Source of the DNA: Solobacterium sp. UBA3691 | GTDB lineage: Bacteria > Bacillota_I > Bacilli_A > Erysipelotrichales > Erysipelotrichaceae | Assembly: GCA_002372175.1 (NCBI GenBank) | Contig: DFIS01000061.1 | Coordinates: 1-5,932 of the forward strand | Reading direction: 5' to 3' | DNA: 5,932 nucleotides | Notes under the pieces: generated by a model | Told to the model about the DNA's origin: nothing | Database searches by the model: none | What the model saw: only the letters and a program-made list of their open reading frames with translations | Shown: in pieces, positions 1 to 5,756 of the stretch | Layout: each line of letters begins with the position of its first letter | Position numbering within the stretch: position 1 is the stretch's first letter | Translations under genes and position numbers: made by a program

Positions 1-461
1 GTTGTCGCAACCTTTGTCTGTGTTGAAGGAGCACCCTTGATCGCCGGTGTTGTTTCTTCAACCACCAGCTCTACCGTAGCCGGCAGAGAGATATCCAGTA
101 CATTGCCCTCAAACAGCATCAGTACGACTTCCAGTCCGTCAATGATATAATACTTCTTCTCTTCGATATGATTCTCTGCGACCTCATATGTCTCATATGT
201 ATCCATATCCATGAAGTAATATACACCATCGGCAGAATAGGAGAAGTTAGCCTGTTTTCTTTCGATGTTGGCAGCTTCAAACTTTGTCGAAGCGTTAAAG
301 TTTCTCTCCTGTGTGGAACCTGTCTTCAGGTTCTTCATCTTTGTCTGCAGAATTGCTGCACCCTTACCGGGTTTGACATGCATAAACTCAAGAACGACCC
401 AGGGATCGCCGTCAACCATGACTGTTAAACCTGTCTTAAAATCGCCTGCTTCAATTGCCAT
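1..461 (-). CDS. efp: Elongation factor P, C-terminus cut by window edge
   Basis: Elongation factor P binds ribosomes stalled at polyproline stretches and promotes peptide-bond formation; it acts in the cytoplasm. The visible 153 codons start MAIEAGDFKTGLTVMVDGDP and match the family from the first residue. The N-terminal KOW-like domain carries the tip loop H28-V-K-P-G-K-G-A-A, and Lys33 is at the position that is post-translationally modified in many bacteria. The middle OB domain contains FMDMDTYE, and the start of the third domain contains LPATVELVVEETTPAIKG. About 30 C-terminal residues lie beyond position 1. The start at 461 is preceded by an AGCAGGTG ribosome binding site and matches the usual N-terminus. 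It is downstream of and co-directional with the pnuC-like gene, but has its own promoter in the 76-bp gap. Identification is very secure; the modifying enzyme cannot be told from this window. Confidence 0.97.
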   Translation of the reverse strand, partial: MAIEAGDFKTGLTVMVDGDPWVVLEFMHVKPGKGAAILQTKMKNLKTGSTQERNFNASTKFEAANIERKQANFSYSADGVYYFMDMDTYETYEVAENHIEEKKYYIIDGLEVVLMLFEGNVLDISLPATVELVVEETTPAIKGAPSTQTKVAT

Positions 462-490
462 AATACACCTGCTTTCGTTTTTACACCGTT

Positions 491-519
491 ATTTTAACAA
501 CTTTATCATGTTATATCAA
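491..519 (-). promoter_or_regulatory. Sigma-A type promoter for efp
   Basis: On the minus strand TTGATA (514-519) is followed after exactly 17 bases by TAAAAT (491-496). Both boxes are close to consensus. Transcription would start near 484, giving a leader of only about 20 bases before the efp start at 461. It lies wholly in the gap between the pnuC-like gene and efp, so efp can be expressed independently. I see no convincing terminator for the upstream gene in this gap, so read-through is also possible. Confidence 0.7.
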
Positions 520-537
520 TTCAAGTCTGCATGCAAG

Positions 538-1764
538 TCAGAACAGCGATGCCTGTTCCTCATTATGCGTTTTGATATACCTGCTCCACTTGATATACCC
601 GTATGTCGTATTCGTAAAGTATCCCAGTTTCAGCACCAGCAGTACATACTGCCCTGCCAGAATATTCATGATCGTCTCCAGCAGCGCACAGATATACCAC
701 GCGATCCACTGTTCACGAAGACGGAAGAAGATAAAGAGACCGTTGGCAATGCCCACAGCCGAAGCACAGGCATCCAGATAGATGATCAGCACCTCAAGAT
801 CTCTGTTGCCGCCGAAGAAATCCGTACGGATATCCAGTCCGCTCATCCAGTATCCGACACCCGCCGTCCAGAGAGCTATCGCAAGGATAACAAGCACTTC
901 CTGATATCCTTTCAGTCTTCTGACCTTGGTCAGTTCATCTTCCTGTTCATCCTTGTGCTTTGTCCAGTTGATAAAACTGATAATATCGATCGGCAGCCAG
1001 AACAGCAGCGTAACGATCATCGTCGCAAATCTGTACATCAGGACAAGACTGATCGCGATCTCCGTGATCTCGACCAGAACAGAGACCAGGAAGTTATACC
1101 GCGACTGCTTGGAGATCAGCAGTTCACAGAGAATGTTCAGAAACGTATCCAGCAAATACAGCAGCATGATCCAGATACCGCTGACACCGTTGGCACTCTC
1201 CTCCGGAAAGAGCACAGAGACGATCGTTGCCAGCACCATGATCGACATGAACCAGCACTTCTCGTATGTCGTAAAGAACTTTGAGAACAGTAATACTACG
1301 CACAGAGATACAGCCAGGATCACCAGAGCATTGCCAAGGTTGAATACCGGCATCATTTCTTCCGCCATCACCTGCCTGTATGTATTCCGGATCTCTGCAG
1401 GTGAAGGATCCTGATGGTCAAAGAACAGTTCCGTACCGTCTTCCGTACTGTACGCATGGGCAGTGATCTCATCACTTTCCAGCTGCTCATATTTCTCATA
1501 CGGATAGGATACGATCAGCTTCCTGTCTCCGTTTGTATAGATCACATCGCAGACCGTACTGTCCTCATCGTAGTCTTCAGCATCCCGGTCACGGAGCATC
1601 TCTATTGATCCGCCGTATACAGGTTCCCCGGGATCTCTGTTTACCTTCAGACTTCCCCACACAAACGAGACCGCCGCAACTGCCATAAAAAGGATCAGAA
1701 GGACGATCTCTGTCTTTCTGATCATTTCATTCGGTTCAATATATTCTTTAATTCTCTTCAGCAT
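538..1764 (-). CDS. PnuC-family nicotinamide riboside transporter-like protein with N-terminal extracellular extension
   Basis: This is a polytopic membrane protein of 408 residues. The C-terminal half looks like PnuC, the facilitator for nicotinamide riboside and related vitamins. It has conserved-looking D331-A-C-A-S-A, an R348-L-R-E-Q-W-I-A-W helix, and a final G389-Y-I-K-W motif after the last membrane helix. Predicted membrane segments are near residues 18-38, 143-163, 169-186, 196-217, 225-247, 249-266, 289-309, 325-347 and 352-376. Residues about 39-142 form an acidic soluble segment between the first two helices, probably outside the cell, which ordinary PnuC proteins of roughly 200-250 residues lack. 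A purine-rich AAGGGACAGGGG stretch precedes the start. It lies 133 bp after the E2-like gene and upstream of efp. Substrate is inferred from family only; no NAD genes are adjacent. Confidence 0.75.
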   Translation of the reverse strand: MLKRIKEYIEPNEMIRKTEIVLLILFMAVAAVSFVWGSLKVNRDPGEPVYGGSIEMLRDRDAEDYDEDSTVCDVIYTNGDRKLIVSYPYEKYEQLESDEITAHAYSTEDGTELFFDHQDPSPAEIRNTYRQVMAEEMMPVFNLGNALVILAVSLCVVLLFSKFFTTYEKCWFMSIMVLATIVSVLFPEESANGVSGIWIMLLYLLDTFLNILCELLISKQSRYNFLVSVLVEITEIAISLVLMYRFATMIVTLLFWLPIDIISFINWTKHKDEQEDELTKVRRLKGYQEVLVILAIALWTAGVGYWMSGLDIRTDFFGGNRDLEVLIIYLDACASAVGIANGLFIFFRLREQWIAWYICALLETIMNILAGQYVLLVLKLGYFTNTTYGYIKWSRYIKTHNEEQASLF

Positions 1765-1839
1765 TTCCCCTGTCCCTTCTCAAACATCCATGCCTCATAT
1801 ACGGGTCAGGAGTTTCATTACCATTGAGTCAACAGCCTA

Positions 1840-1868
1840 AGTTTACAACGCAGGTGCTGTTCATTCAA
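1840..1868 (-). promoter_or_regulatory. Possible promoter for the pnuC-like gene
   Basis: On the minus strand TTGAAT (1863-1868) and TAAACT (1840-1845) are separated by 17 bases. Each box matches consensus at four of six positions, so this is a weak candidate. It would give a leader of about 70 bases before the start at 1764. A short inverted repeat (AACAGC at 1831-1836, GCTGTT at 1856-1861) flanks the -10 box and could be an operator or a leader stem. No recognisable NAD riboswitch was found. Confidence 0.35.
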
Positions 1869-1897
1869 CATAAATACACATATCCCCTGTAAATCTG

Positions 1898-2770
1898 TTA
1901 TTTCAGCTTTGCCCACAGCTCATCACTGAGCTTCTCATTCAGCGGGCGGTCCAGCAGTTCCGGCTGTTCCAGAAACAGCTGAAGCATCCGGATCGACTTG
2001 GCAAAGTAATAGCCGTCTGCGATACGTTCATCGACAGTAAAGCCGACCTCGACACCGTCACGGAATTCCACCTTCTCATCCTCAAAGAACGGAATACGTC
2101 CGGCTGTACCGATCAAAAGAAACATGGATGTCGTTCCCCAGTTTGTCAGATGGTGATAGCCGTTGGGAAGACCGATCGAGCCAAGATTAGCCAGTACGAT
2201 CGAGGAATGGTACGGATCAGTCTCCACCAGTGCCTTCGGGATCTTACCAATCTTCTCCAGCTTGCAGACAAGGCTGACTGCCGGCCGTGAGATCCACTTC
2301 GGTATCTTGTTGAACTTATCCATGACAGATGTCGATTCATCCGCATATCCCTTCTGTTTCAGTTTCTTCAGCTGTCTCTTGATCTCATCATGCACATCAT
2401 CGATCGTCCACTCCGGCTTCGCATGGATAAAGGCAAGTACTTCCCCGCCCTCATCGCTGAATTCCTGCTTTACGGTAAATGCCGCACTGACCTCATTGCG
2501 CCTGTACATCTTCCGGTCATGGATGAATAGCGAAAGCTTGCTGCGCAGGGTGATCGTCTTCAAGGCAGCCGTGACGATGCACTGAAACATGTTGTATTTG
2601 TATTCGGGATCACATGCACACTTTTTCTGCAGGTATGCATTGAGATTAGTCAGATCGATCTTGAATGTAAAGAAGGCCTGATTATCACACCTGTCCGGAT
2701 ACATGAACGGCATGATGAAATGCATGGAATCGATATCTTTTACATAAACAGCGTCAAATCTGTCGCCCAT
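1898..2770 (-). CDS. Stand-alone 2-oxoacid dehydrogenase E2 / CAT-fold acyltransferase-like protein, catalytic His replaced by Glu
   Basis: The 290-residue protein resembles the catalytic domain of dihydrolipoyl acyltransferases (E2) and the related chloramphenicol acetyltransferase fold. The C-terminal signature is V246-D-E-R-I-A-D-G followed by a helix ending in LFLEQPELL, as in E2 'DHRxxDG ... LExP'. The sheet segment NWGTTSMFLLIGTAGRIPFF also fits. The usual catalytic His of HxxxDG is Glu248 here (codon GAA), while Asp252 and Gly253 are kept. No lipoyl domain or subunit-binding domain is present, and no E1 or E3 gene lies nearby. It is therefore not a normal pyruvate-dehydrogenase component. 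Similar stand-alone E2-like proteins are annotated in Bacillota without known function. It may be a non-canonical acyltransferase or a binding protein. The GAGGGAG site at 2775-2781 supports the chosen start. Confidence 0.8.
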   Translation of the reverse strand: MGDRFDAVYVKDIDSMHFIMPFMYPDRCDNQAFFTFKIDLTNLNAYLQKKCACDPEYKYNMFQCIVTAALKTITLRSKLSLFIHDRKMYRRNEVSAAFTVKQEFSDEGGEVLAFIHAKPEWTIDDVHDEIKRQLKKLKQKGYADESTSVMDKFNKIPKWISRPAVSLVCKLEKIGKIPKALVETDPYHSSIVLANLGSIGLPNGYHHLTNWGTTSMFLLIGTAGRIPFFEDEKVEFRDGVEVGFTVDERIADGYYFAKSIRMLQLFLEQPELLDRPLNEKLSDELWAKLK

Positions 2771-2798
2771 AGAACTCCCTCACTTTTCTGTGATATAT

Positions 2799-2804
2799 TT
2801 TATA
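2799..2804 (-). promoter_or_regulatory. Possible -10 box for the E2-like gene
   Basis: TATAAA is read on the minus strand about 28 bases before the start codon. The corresponding -35 region falls in the T-tract of the upstream terminator (TTTTAC, 15 bases away) and is poor. The terminator just before it makes a separate promoter here likely, but the exact boxes are uncertain. Confidence 0.4.
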
Positions 2805-2815
2805 CTTCCCCCGGG

Positions 2816-2860
2816 AAAAGTAAAACCGCCAGTACTCTGCAATCATGCATGTACTGACGG
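2816..2860 (-). terminator. Rho-independent terminator after the hydrolase/small-protein pair
   Basis: On the minus strand CCGTCAGTAC (2851-2860) pairs with GTACTGGCGG (2826-2835), giving ten pairs including one G-T wobble, around a 15-base loop. It is followed by TTTTACTTTT (2816-2825). It begins 27 bases after the stop of the small protein gene and separates that transcript from the E2-like gene. Confidence 0.85.
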
Positions 2861-2886
2861 CTGTCCGGCTGTGTGCTCTGATGTGA

Positions 2887-3357
2887 TCACGCCCAGGATA
2901 TGCCGTGATAAATATCCTGCAGGATGGCTCTGCTTTCTTCCTGCAGCTGTGTGCGGTAATACGCATGTACGTAGTAATGCACACCGCCCTCTTTCAGGAT
3001 CATGCTGGTGCCTGACATCGGTGTCTCCTGCGCCGTATAGTGATAGTGAAAAGCCTCCGCCGACTTTCCGCCGAGATCCTCCGCAGTAAATGTATCCAGG
3101 GCATACGCATACGGTCCCATCGCTGAAGCCACCTGTTTCTCCATCGACTTCACCGCATCCTTCGTTCCTGCCAGTGCAGCCAGCAGCGCATTATGTTTCT
3201 TGCAGGCAATACTGAGGACGATATGCTTATCGTTATTCCGCAGGACTTCCCCATCGCCTTCCTTGATGAAATTCATCCGGCTGCGGTCTTCTCTGCTTAA
3301 CACCTCAAAGCCTTCCGGCACCGGCACACACATATGCCCGATCTTTACATCTGTCAT
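2887..3357 (-). CDS. Uncharacterised 156-residue cytosolic protein
   Basis: I do not recognise the family with confidence. The protein opens with VPVPEGFEVLSREDRSRMNF, has a strand HIVLSIACKK near residues 45-54, a helix near 65-80, then LGGKSAEAFHYHYTAQ (95-110), SMILKEGGVHYYVHAYYRTQ (118-137), and a closing helix ending in ISW. The order (PEGF start, strands, helix, 'GKSAE..HY.Y' strand, strand, short helix ending in W) resembles small PsbP/DcrB-type alpha-beta proteins, but this is a guess from pattern only. There is no signal peptide or membrane helix. It lies 11 bp after the hydrolase gene, and its AAGGAG ribosome binding site overlaps that gene's TAA stop. The two are therefore almost certainly one operon and translationally coupled. 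It could act on, or together with, the hydrolase. A terminator follows. Confidence 0.8.
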   Translation of the reverse strand: MTDVKIGHMCVPVPEGFEVLSREDRSRMNFIKEGDGEVLRNNDKHIVLSIACKKHNALLAALAGTKDAVKSMEKQVASAMGPYAYALDTFTAEDLGGKSAEAFHYHYTAQETPMSGTSMILKEGGVHYYVHAYYRTQLQEESRAILQDIYHGISWA

Positions 3358-3363
3358 CTCTGT

Positions 3364-3369
3364 CTCCTT
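3364..3369 (-). promoter_or_regulatory. Ribosome binding site overlapping upstream stop codon
   Basis: AAGGAG on the minus strand begins inside the TAA stop of the hydrolase gene and lies 6 bases before the start of the 156-residue protein. It fixes the start at 3357 and indicates translational coupling. Confidence 0.75.
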
Positions 3370-4127
3370 TATTCTTTTTCCTTCGGATCATTTACGATCG
3401 CATTGACCATCTGTACATACGCATCAGGATGATTCAGGGAGAATTCCCCATGGTACAGCGCAGGCATGATCTGCAGCGTACTGCCCGCAATTGCTGTATG
3501 TATCTTTTCGGCAGACTGCCGTATGATCCTGTTTTCCCTTTCTCCAATCACGATATGAACCTTTGCCTGTACACTGCGGATACTGTCCTTCAGCACATAT
3601 GCAGTGCTTGCCTTCATGAAAGCAATCATGTCCTGCTTCCCGATCGCACAGGTATCCCGGTAATACTCCTCAAACAGTTCATCTCTGATATGCAGAGAGC
3701 GAAACTGCAGTCTGGCAAACTGCCGGCTGCTGATTAGTCCGTAACTGCTGCCAAAGGCCGGTCCGACCAGCGCTCCCGTCAGCTTATCCGCGATCACAGC
3801 AGCACTCTCCACAAGAGCGTAACGGCAGATATCCGCTCTTTGGGCAAGCATATCCAGCAGGACCTGACCGCCGAGGGAAAGACCGCCGATCAGCAGGACC
3901 TGACCACCGCAGTTCTCATCGATCCAGGCAATGATCTCCGATGCATTATCTTCGATCGACGTAAAGTGCGCATCACTGCCCGCATGACCGTCCAGTACCG
4001 GCACAACAACGTGATATGCGGAAGATAACTGCTTTGCCTGGTCCCGGTAATTCCACTGTGAAAGACCGCCGCCGTGCAGCAGAATGATCGTATCTTTCCT
4101 GTCTTTTCCGTATTCCGTGAATATCAT
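3369..4127 (-). CDS. Alpha/beta hydrolase
   Basis: A 252-residue serine hydrolase of the alpha/beta fold, predicted cytosolic (no signal peptide). The oxyanion-hole motif is L17-H-G-G-G21. A strand-turn-helix carries the nucleophile elbow G82-L-S84-L-G, so Ser84 is the likely nucleophile. The general acid position, in V-I-G195-E-R-E198-N, has Glu198 where Asp is usual. The base is probably His226 in LYHGEFSLNHPDAY. Residues 110-185 form the helical lid that normally sets substrate choice. The substrate cannot be told; esterase, lipase-like or C-C hydrolase activities are all possible. The length is normal for the family. The start at 4127 has only a weak ribosome binding site. It is the first gene of a two-gene unit with the small downstream protein and is divergent from the lipoprotein gene. 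Confidence 0.88.
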   Translation of the reverse strand: MIFTEYGKDRKDTIILLHGGGLSQWNYRDQAKQLSSAYHVVVPVLDGHAGSDAHFTSIEDNASEIIAWIDENCGGQVLLIGGLSLGGQVLLDMLAQRADICRYALVESAAVIADKLTGALVGPAFGSSYGLISSRQFARLQFRSLHIRDELFEEYYRDTCAIGKQDMIAFMKASTAYVLKDSIRSVQAKVHIVIGERENRIIRQSAEKIHTAIAGSTLQIMPALYHGEFSLNHPDAYVQMVNAIVNDPKEKE

Positions 4128-4154
4128 TTCAGCTCACATCAAGTATCTGCGTAT

Positions 4155-4160
4155 ATTATA
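4155..4160 (-). promoter_or_regulatory. -10 box for the hydrolase operon
   Basis: A perfect TATAAT on the minus strand lies 27 bases before the hydrolase start. The -35 region at the expected distance (ACATGA, 4178-4183) is poor, so the promoter may need an activator. It sits about 27 bases from the divergent promoter of the lipoprotein gene. Confidence 0.5.
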
Positions 4161-4186
4161 CCGTTTCAGAACAGTATTCATGTTAT

Positions 4187-4214
4187 TTGATAATTCTCAG
4201 GATTATCATAGAAT
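4187..4214 (+). promoter_or_regulatory. Promoter for the lipoprotein gene
   Basis: TTGATA (4187-4192) and TAGAAT (4209-4214) are separated by 16 bases on the plus strand. Transcription would start near 4221, leaving only a dozen or so bases of leader that contain the GGAGG site. The fit supports the translation start at 4234 rather than a longer reading frame reaching back to 4084. Confidence 0.6.
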
Positions 4215-4221
4215 TGTACAC

Positions 4222-4226
4222 GGAGG
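4222..4226 (+). promoter_or_regulatory. Ribosome binding site deciding the lipoprotein start
   Basis: GGAGG lies 7 bases before ATG at 4234. The open frame extends upstream to 4084, but only this ATG has a ribosome binding site and is followed directly by a signal peptide. Confidence 0.85.
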
Positions 4227-4233
4227 TTATCTC

Positions 4234-5160
4234 ATGAATAAAACAGTAAAAATGATCACTGCTGTGCTGCTGCCCGCCCTCTTATTTGCCGGGTGTGCAC
4301 AGAAACAGCCTGAAGAAACAGCACCTGTACCGCCCGCACCGCCTGCGGATGGTGTCCTGATCCTCATCAACACCGACGGTCTTGGCGAAGTCGCTTCGGC
4401 CGAAGGAGATGAACAGCCTGTCTTCGATGAACAGTACCAGTTCTCTTCCAGTGCGATGAATGTCGAGAAAGGAACCGTCATCAACATCGCCTGCAGACCG
4501 ACAGAAGACTGGCGTTTCTACAAGTGGACAAAAGATGGTGAATTCTATTCCGATGAACAGAACATTACCGTAACTGCCGATGCCCCGGCTGAATACATTG
4601 CCCACTTCACAACACCTGCCGCATATGACGGCGAACCTGTAAGCGACATCAGGGATGCTGCGGTGATGGGTGATGTACTGGCCCTACCCAGTCCGCAGTC
4701 CGGTTATGACGAACAGAACTATGTCTTCGTCTTTGAATTAAACGATACGGTCTACCGGGCGGTTGCGGAAATGCCTGCAGATGTCTCTGCGCAGCTCTGG
4801 AATCTCGAGTTTGACGACCCTGATCACAATCGGAAAGAAGCAGAGCTCATCGCCCCGCTCGCTATCAGCCGGATCGACAATCTCACCGAGCACATGCCTG
4901 CAGATGACAAACTCACGAAGTATATCGGCATGACCGGTGATCAGCTGCTTGCACAGGGCTGGACGATCTCCGGCTTCAATACCGAAGAAATGCTGTTTGA
5001 CATGCACTATGGTGCCTATGCCTATGATGTCACGTTTGAAGGAACCATCAAAGATCCGTATAACTTCGATGAAGAAAAAGATATGAAAGACCTGACAGTC
5101 AAGGCAGTCACCTGTTCCGGCATCGGATCAGCTACCGATCTGAACGTTCCGCTTGAGTAA
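4234..5160 (+). CDS. Secreted lipoprotein with InlB B-repeat-like domain
   Basis: A 308-residue predicted lipoprotein. The N-terminus MNKTVKMITAVLLPALLFAG has a basic start and hydrophobic core, and ends in the lipobox L-F-A-G-C with Cys21 as the lipid attachment site. A Pro/Glu-rich linker follows (22-38). Residues about 40-125 resemble the divergent InlB B-repeat / bacterial repeat domain: strand VLILINTDGLGEV, KGTVINIAC, then WRFYKWTKDGEFYSDEQNIT and EYIAHF. Residues 126-308 form an acidic domain that I cannot assign; LTKYIGMTGDQLLAQGWTISG (253 onward) looks like a short conserved helix-turn segment. It is probably anchored on the outer face of the membrane; function unknown, perhaps binding or cell-wall interaction. 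It is a single-gene unit, with its own promoter and terminator, divergent from the hydrolase. Confidence 0.88.
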   Translation: MNKTVKMITAVLLPALLFAGCAQKQPEETAPVPPAPPADGVLILINTDGLGEVASAEGDEQPVFDEQYQFSSSAMNVEKGTVINIACRPTEDWRFYKWTKDGEFYSDEQNITVTADAPAEYIAHFTTPAAYDGEPVSDIRDAAVMGDVLALPSPQSGYDEQNYVFVFELNDTVYRAVAEMPADVSAQLWNLEFDDPDHNRKEAELIAPLAISRIDNLTEHMPADDKLTKYIGMTGDQLLAQGWTISGFNTEEMLFDMHYGAYAYDVTFEGTIKDPYNFDEEKDMKDLTVKAVTCSGIGSATDLNVPLE

Positions 5161-5171
5161 GCAGAAACCTG

Positions 5172-5204
5172 AACCACCTGTGATCACACATCCGGGTGGT
5201 TTTT
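5172..5204 (+). terminator. Rho-independent terminator of the lipoprotein gene
   Basis: AACCACC (5172-5178) pairs with GGTGGTT (5195-5201), and a T run extends to 5204. The loop contains a further small palindrome, TGTGATCACA. It starts 12 bases after the stop codon. Confidence 0.85.
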
Positions 5205-5217
5205 CTCATCCCCGCGC

Positions 5218-5253
5218 ATAACAAAACAGGACTGTGCAGTCCTGTTCCGTTAT
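5218..5253 (-). terminator. Strong rho-independent terminator of the disrupted gene
   Basis: Two 16-base arms (5238-5253 and 5218-5233) pair around a 4-base loop. On the minus-strand transcript the only imperfections are two G-U wobbles. The core AACAGGACT/AGTCCTGTT is perfect, and a T-rich TTTTGTTAT follows inside the 3' arm. It lies 17 bases beyond the stop of the gene remnant and only 13 bases from the convergent plus-strand terminator. Confidence 0.85.
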
Positions 5254-5269
5254 ATCCTGTGTCTTACAC

Positions 5270-5624
5270 TTATCTGGCTGTGAAATCAAAGTTGACCATG
5301 GCCACGCCGTTCTGTTCGTAGAAGTCAACACCCACCAGCATATCCTTATCCTCGTTGTAAATGGCAATGGCTTTTCTGGAACCGACATTGTCCGGATTGA
5401 CTCTTTCAAATCCTGCCGCGGCCAGCTTCTCTTCATATGCATTCAGAACTTCTTCCGCTTCCTGTACGGTCTCATATGTCTGGCTGACGGTCAGGAACAT
5501 CTTGTAATCCTGATCGTACTGGGCTTTTTCAAACTTCGTCAGATCACGGCTGCTGATCGTCGCATTTAGATCGATCTACGGGAAACCTGCCTGGCTGATC
5601 ATTTTCTCCGTCTCATCAGCAGTG
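5270..5624 (-). pseudogene. 3' remnant of an unknown gene, truncated by an IS200/IS605 insertion and carrying an in-frame TAG
   Basis: From the TAA at 5270 one frame runs back through 102 codons to a TAG at 5576-5578, with no good start. The same frame then continues upstream (NTADETEKMISQAGFP) to the element end at 5625. The longest ATG-started part is 76 residues (from 5500), but the coding pattern clearly extends above it (TISSRDLTKFEKAQYDQDYK), and no ribosome binding site stands before 5500. The C-terminal part has a helix QEAEEVLNAYEEKLAAAGFERV followed by strands AIAIYNEDKDMLVGVDFYEQ and VAMVNFDF, as in many small extracytoplasmic Bacillota proteins, but I do not recognise the family. 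The N-terminal half should lie past the other end of the element. A strong intact terminator still follows. Either the insertion inactivated the gene and the TAG arose later, or the reverse. Confidence 0.75.
5605..5624 (-). other. Predicted guide segment of the TnpB omega RNA
   Basis: The 20 bases directly beyond the TCAA end, read on the minus strand from CACTGCTGATG, are host sequence from the disrupted gene. In IS200/IS605 elements the TnpB RNA runs past the right end, so the flank becomes the guide. The length of 16-20 bases comes from studied relatives, not from this sequence. Confidence 0.5.
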
Positions 5625-5632
5625 TTGACACT

Positions 5633-5653
5633 CCACACGACTGAAGTCGTGGG
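5633..5653 (-). repeat. Subterminal hairpin of the IS right end
   Basis: On the minus strand CCCACGACT pairs with AGTCGTG-T-GG, giving nine pairs with one unpaired T in the 3' arm. A hairpin with a single extrahelical T near the end is the known recognition structure for Y1 transposases of IS608/IS605 type. It lies four bases before the terminal TCAA. Confidence 0.8.
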
Positions 5654-5756
5654 ATTCTTGCTTCAATGACCACCACATTGCCAAGAAGGCTTTAGTTTTA
5701 CACGGTCTCCACAAGCGTAGATTCGGGTGTGTCCCACCCTATTGGATGTTTATTTC

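Noticed and set aside
520..540. GCATGC-centred palindrome near the end of the pnuC-like gene as a terminator
   Set aside because: The symmetric part is short, leaves no room for a loop and has no T-tract on the minus strand.
265..1284. A 339-codon open frame on the plus strand, opposite efp and the pnuC-like gene
   Set aside because: Its translation is rich in Gln, Arg, His and Asp with no fold-like pattern. It spans two well-supported minus-strand genes and the efp promoter, and has no sensible ribosome binding site. It is an antisense shadow.
1765..1897. NAD-type riboswitch or rho-independent terminator in the leader of the pnuC-like gene
   Set aside because: I could not fit a known NAD riboswitch pattern, and the only stem (AACAGC/GCTGTT) has a 19-base loop and no T-tract after it.
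2146..2585. Overlapping open frames on both strands within the E2-like gene
   Set aside because: They are Ser/Arg-rich shadows without ribosome binding sites, inside a gene supported by a clear family signature.
4084..4233. Extended N-terminus of the lipoprotein from an ATG at 4084
   Set aside because: The extra 50 residues overlap the hydrolase start and both promoters and would bury the signal peptide. The ATG at 4234 has a GGAGG site and a proper lipoprotein signal.
5180..5189. TGTGATCACA palindrome as a CRP-like operator
   Set aside because: It sits in the loop of a terminator, downstream of a gene and not near any promoter.
5270..5500. A complete 76-residue gene starting at 5500
   Set aside because: The coding pattern continues upstream in the same frame past the ATG and past a TAG, and no ribosome binding site precedes 5500. 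It is better read as part of a broken gene.
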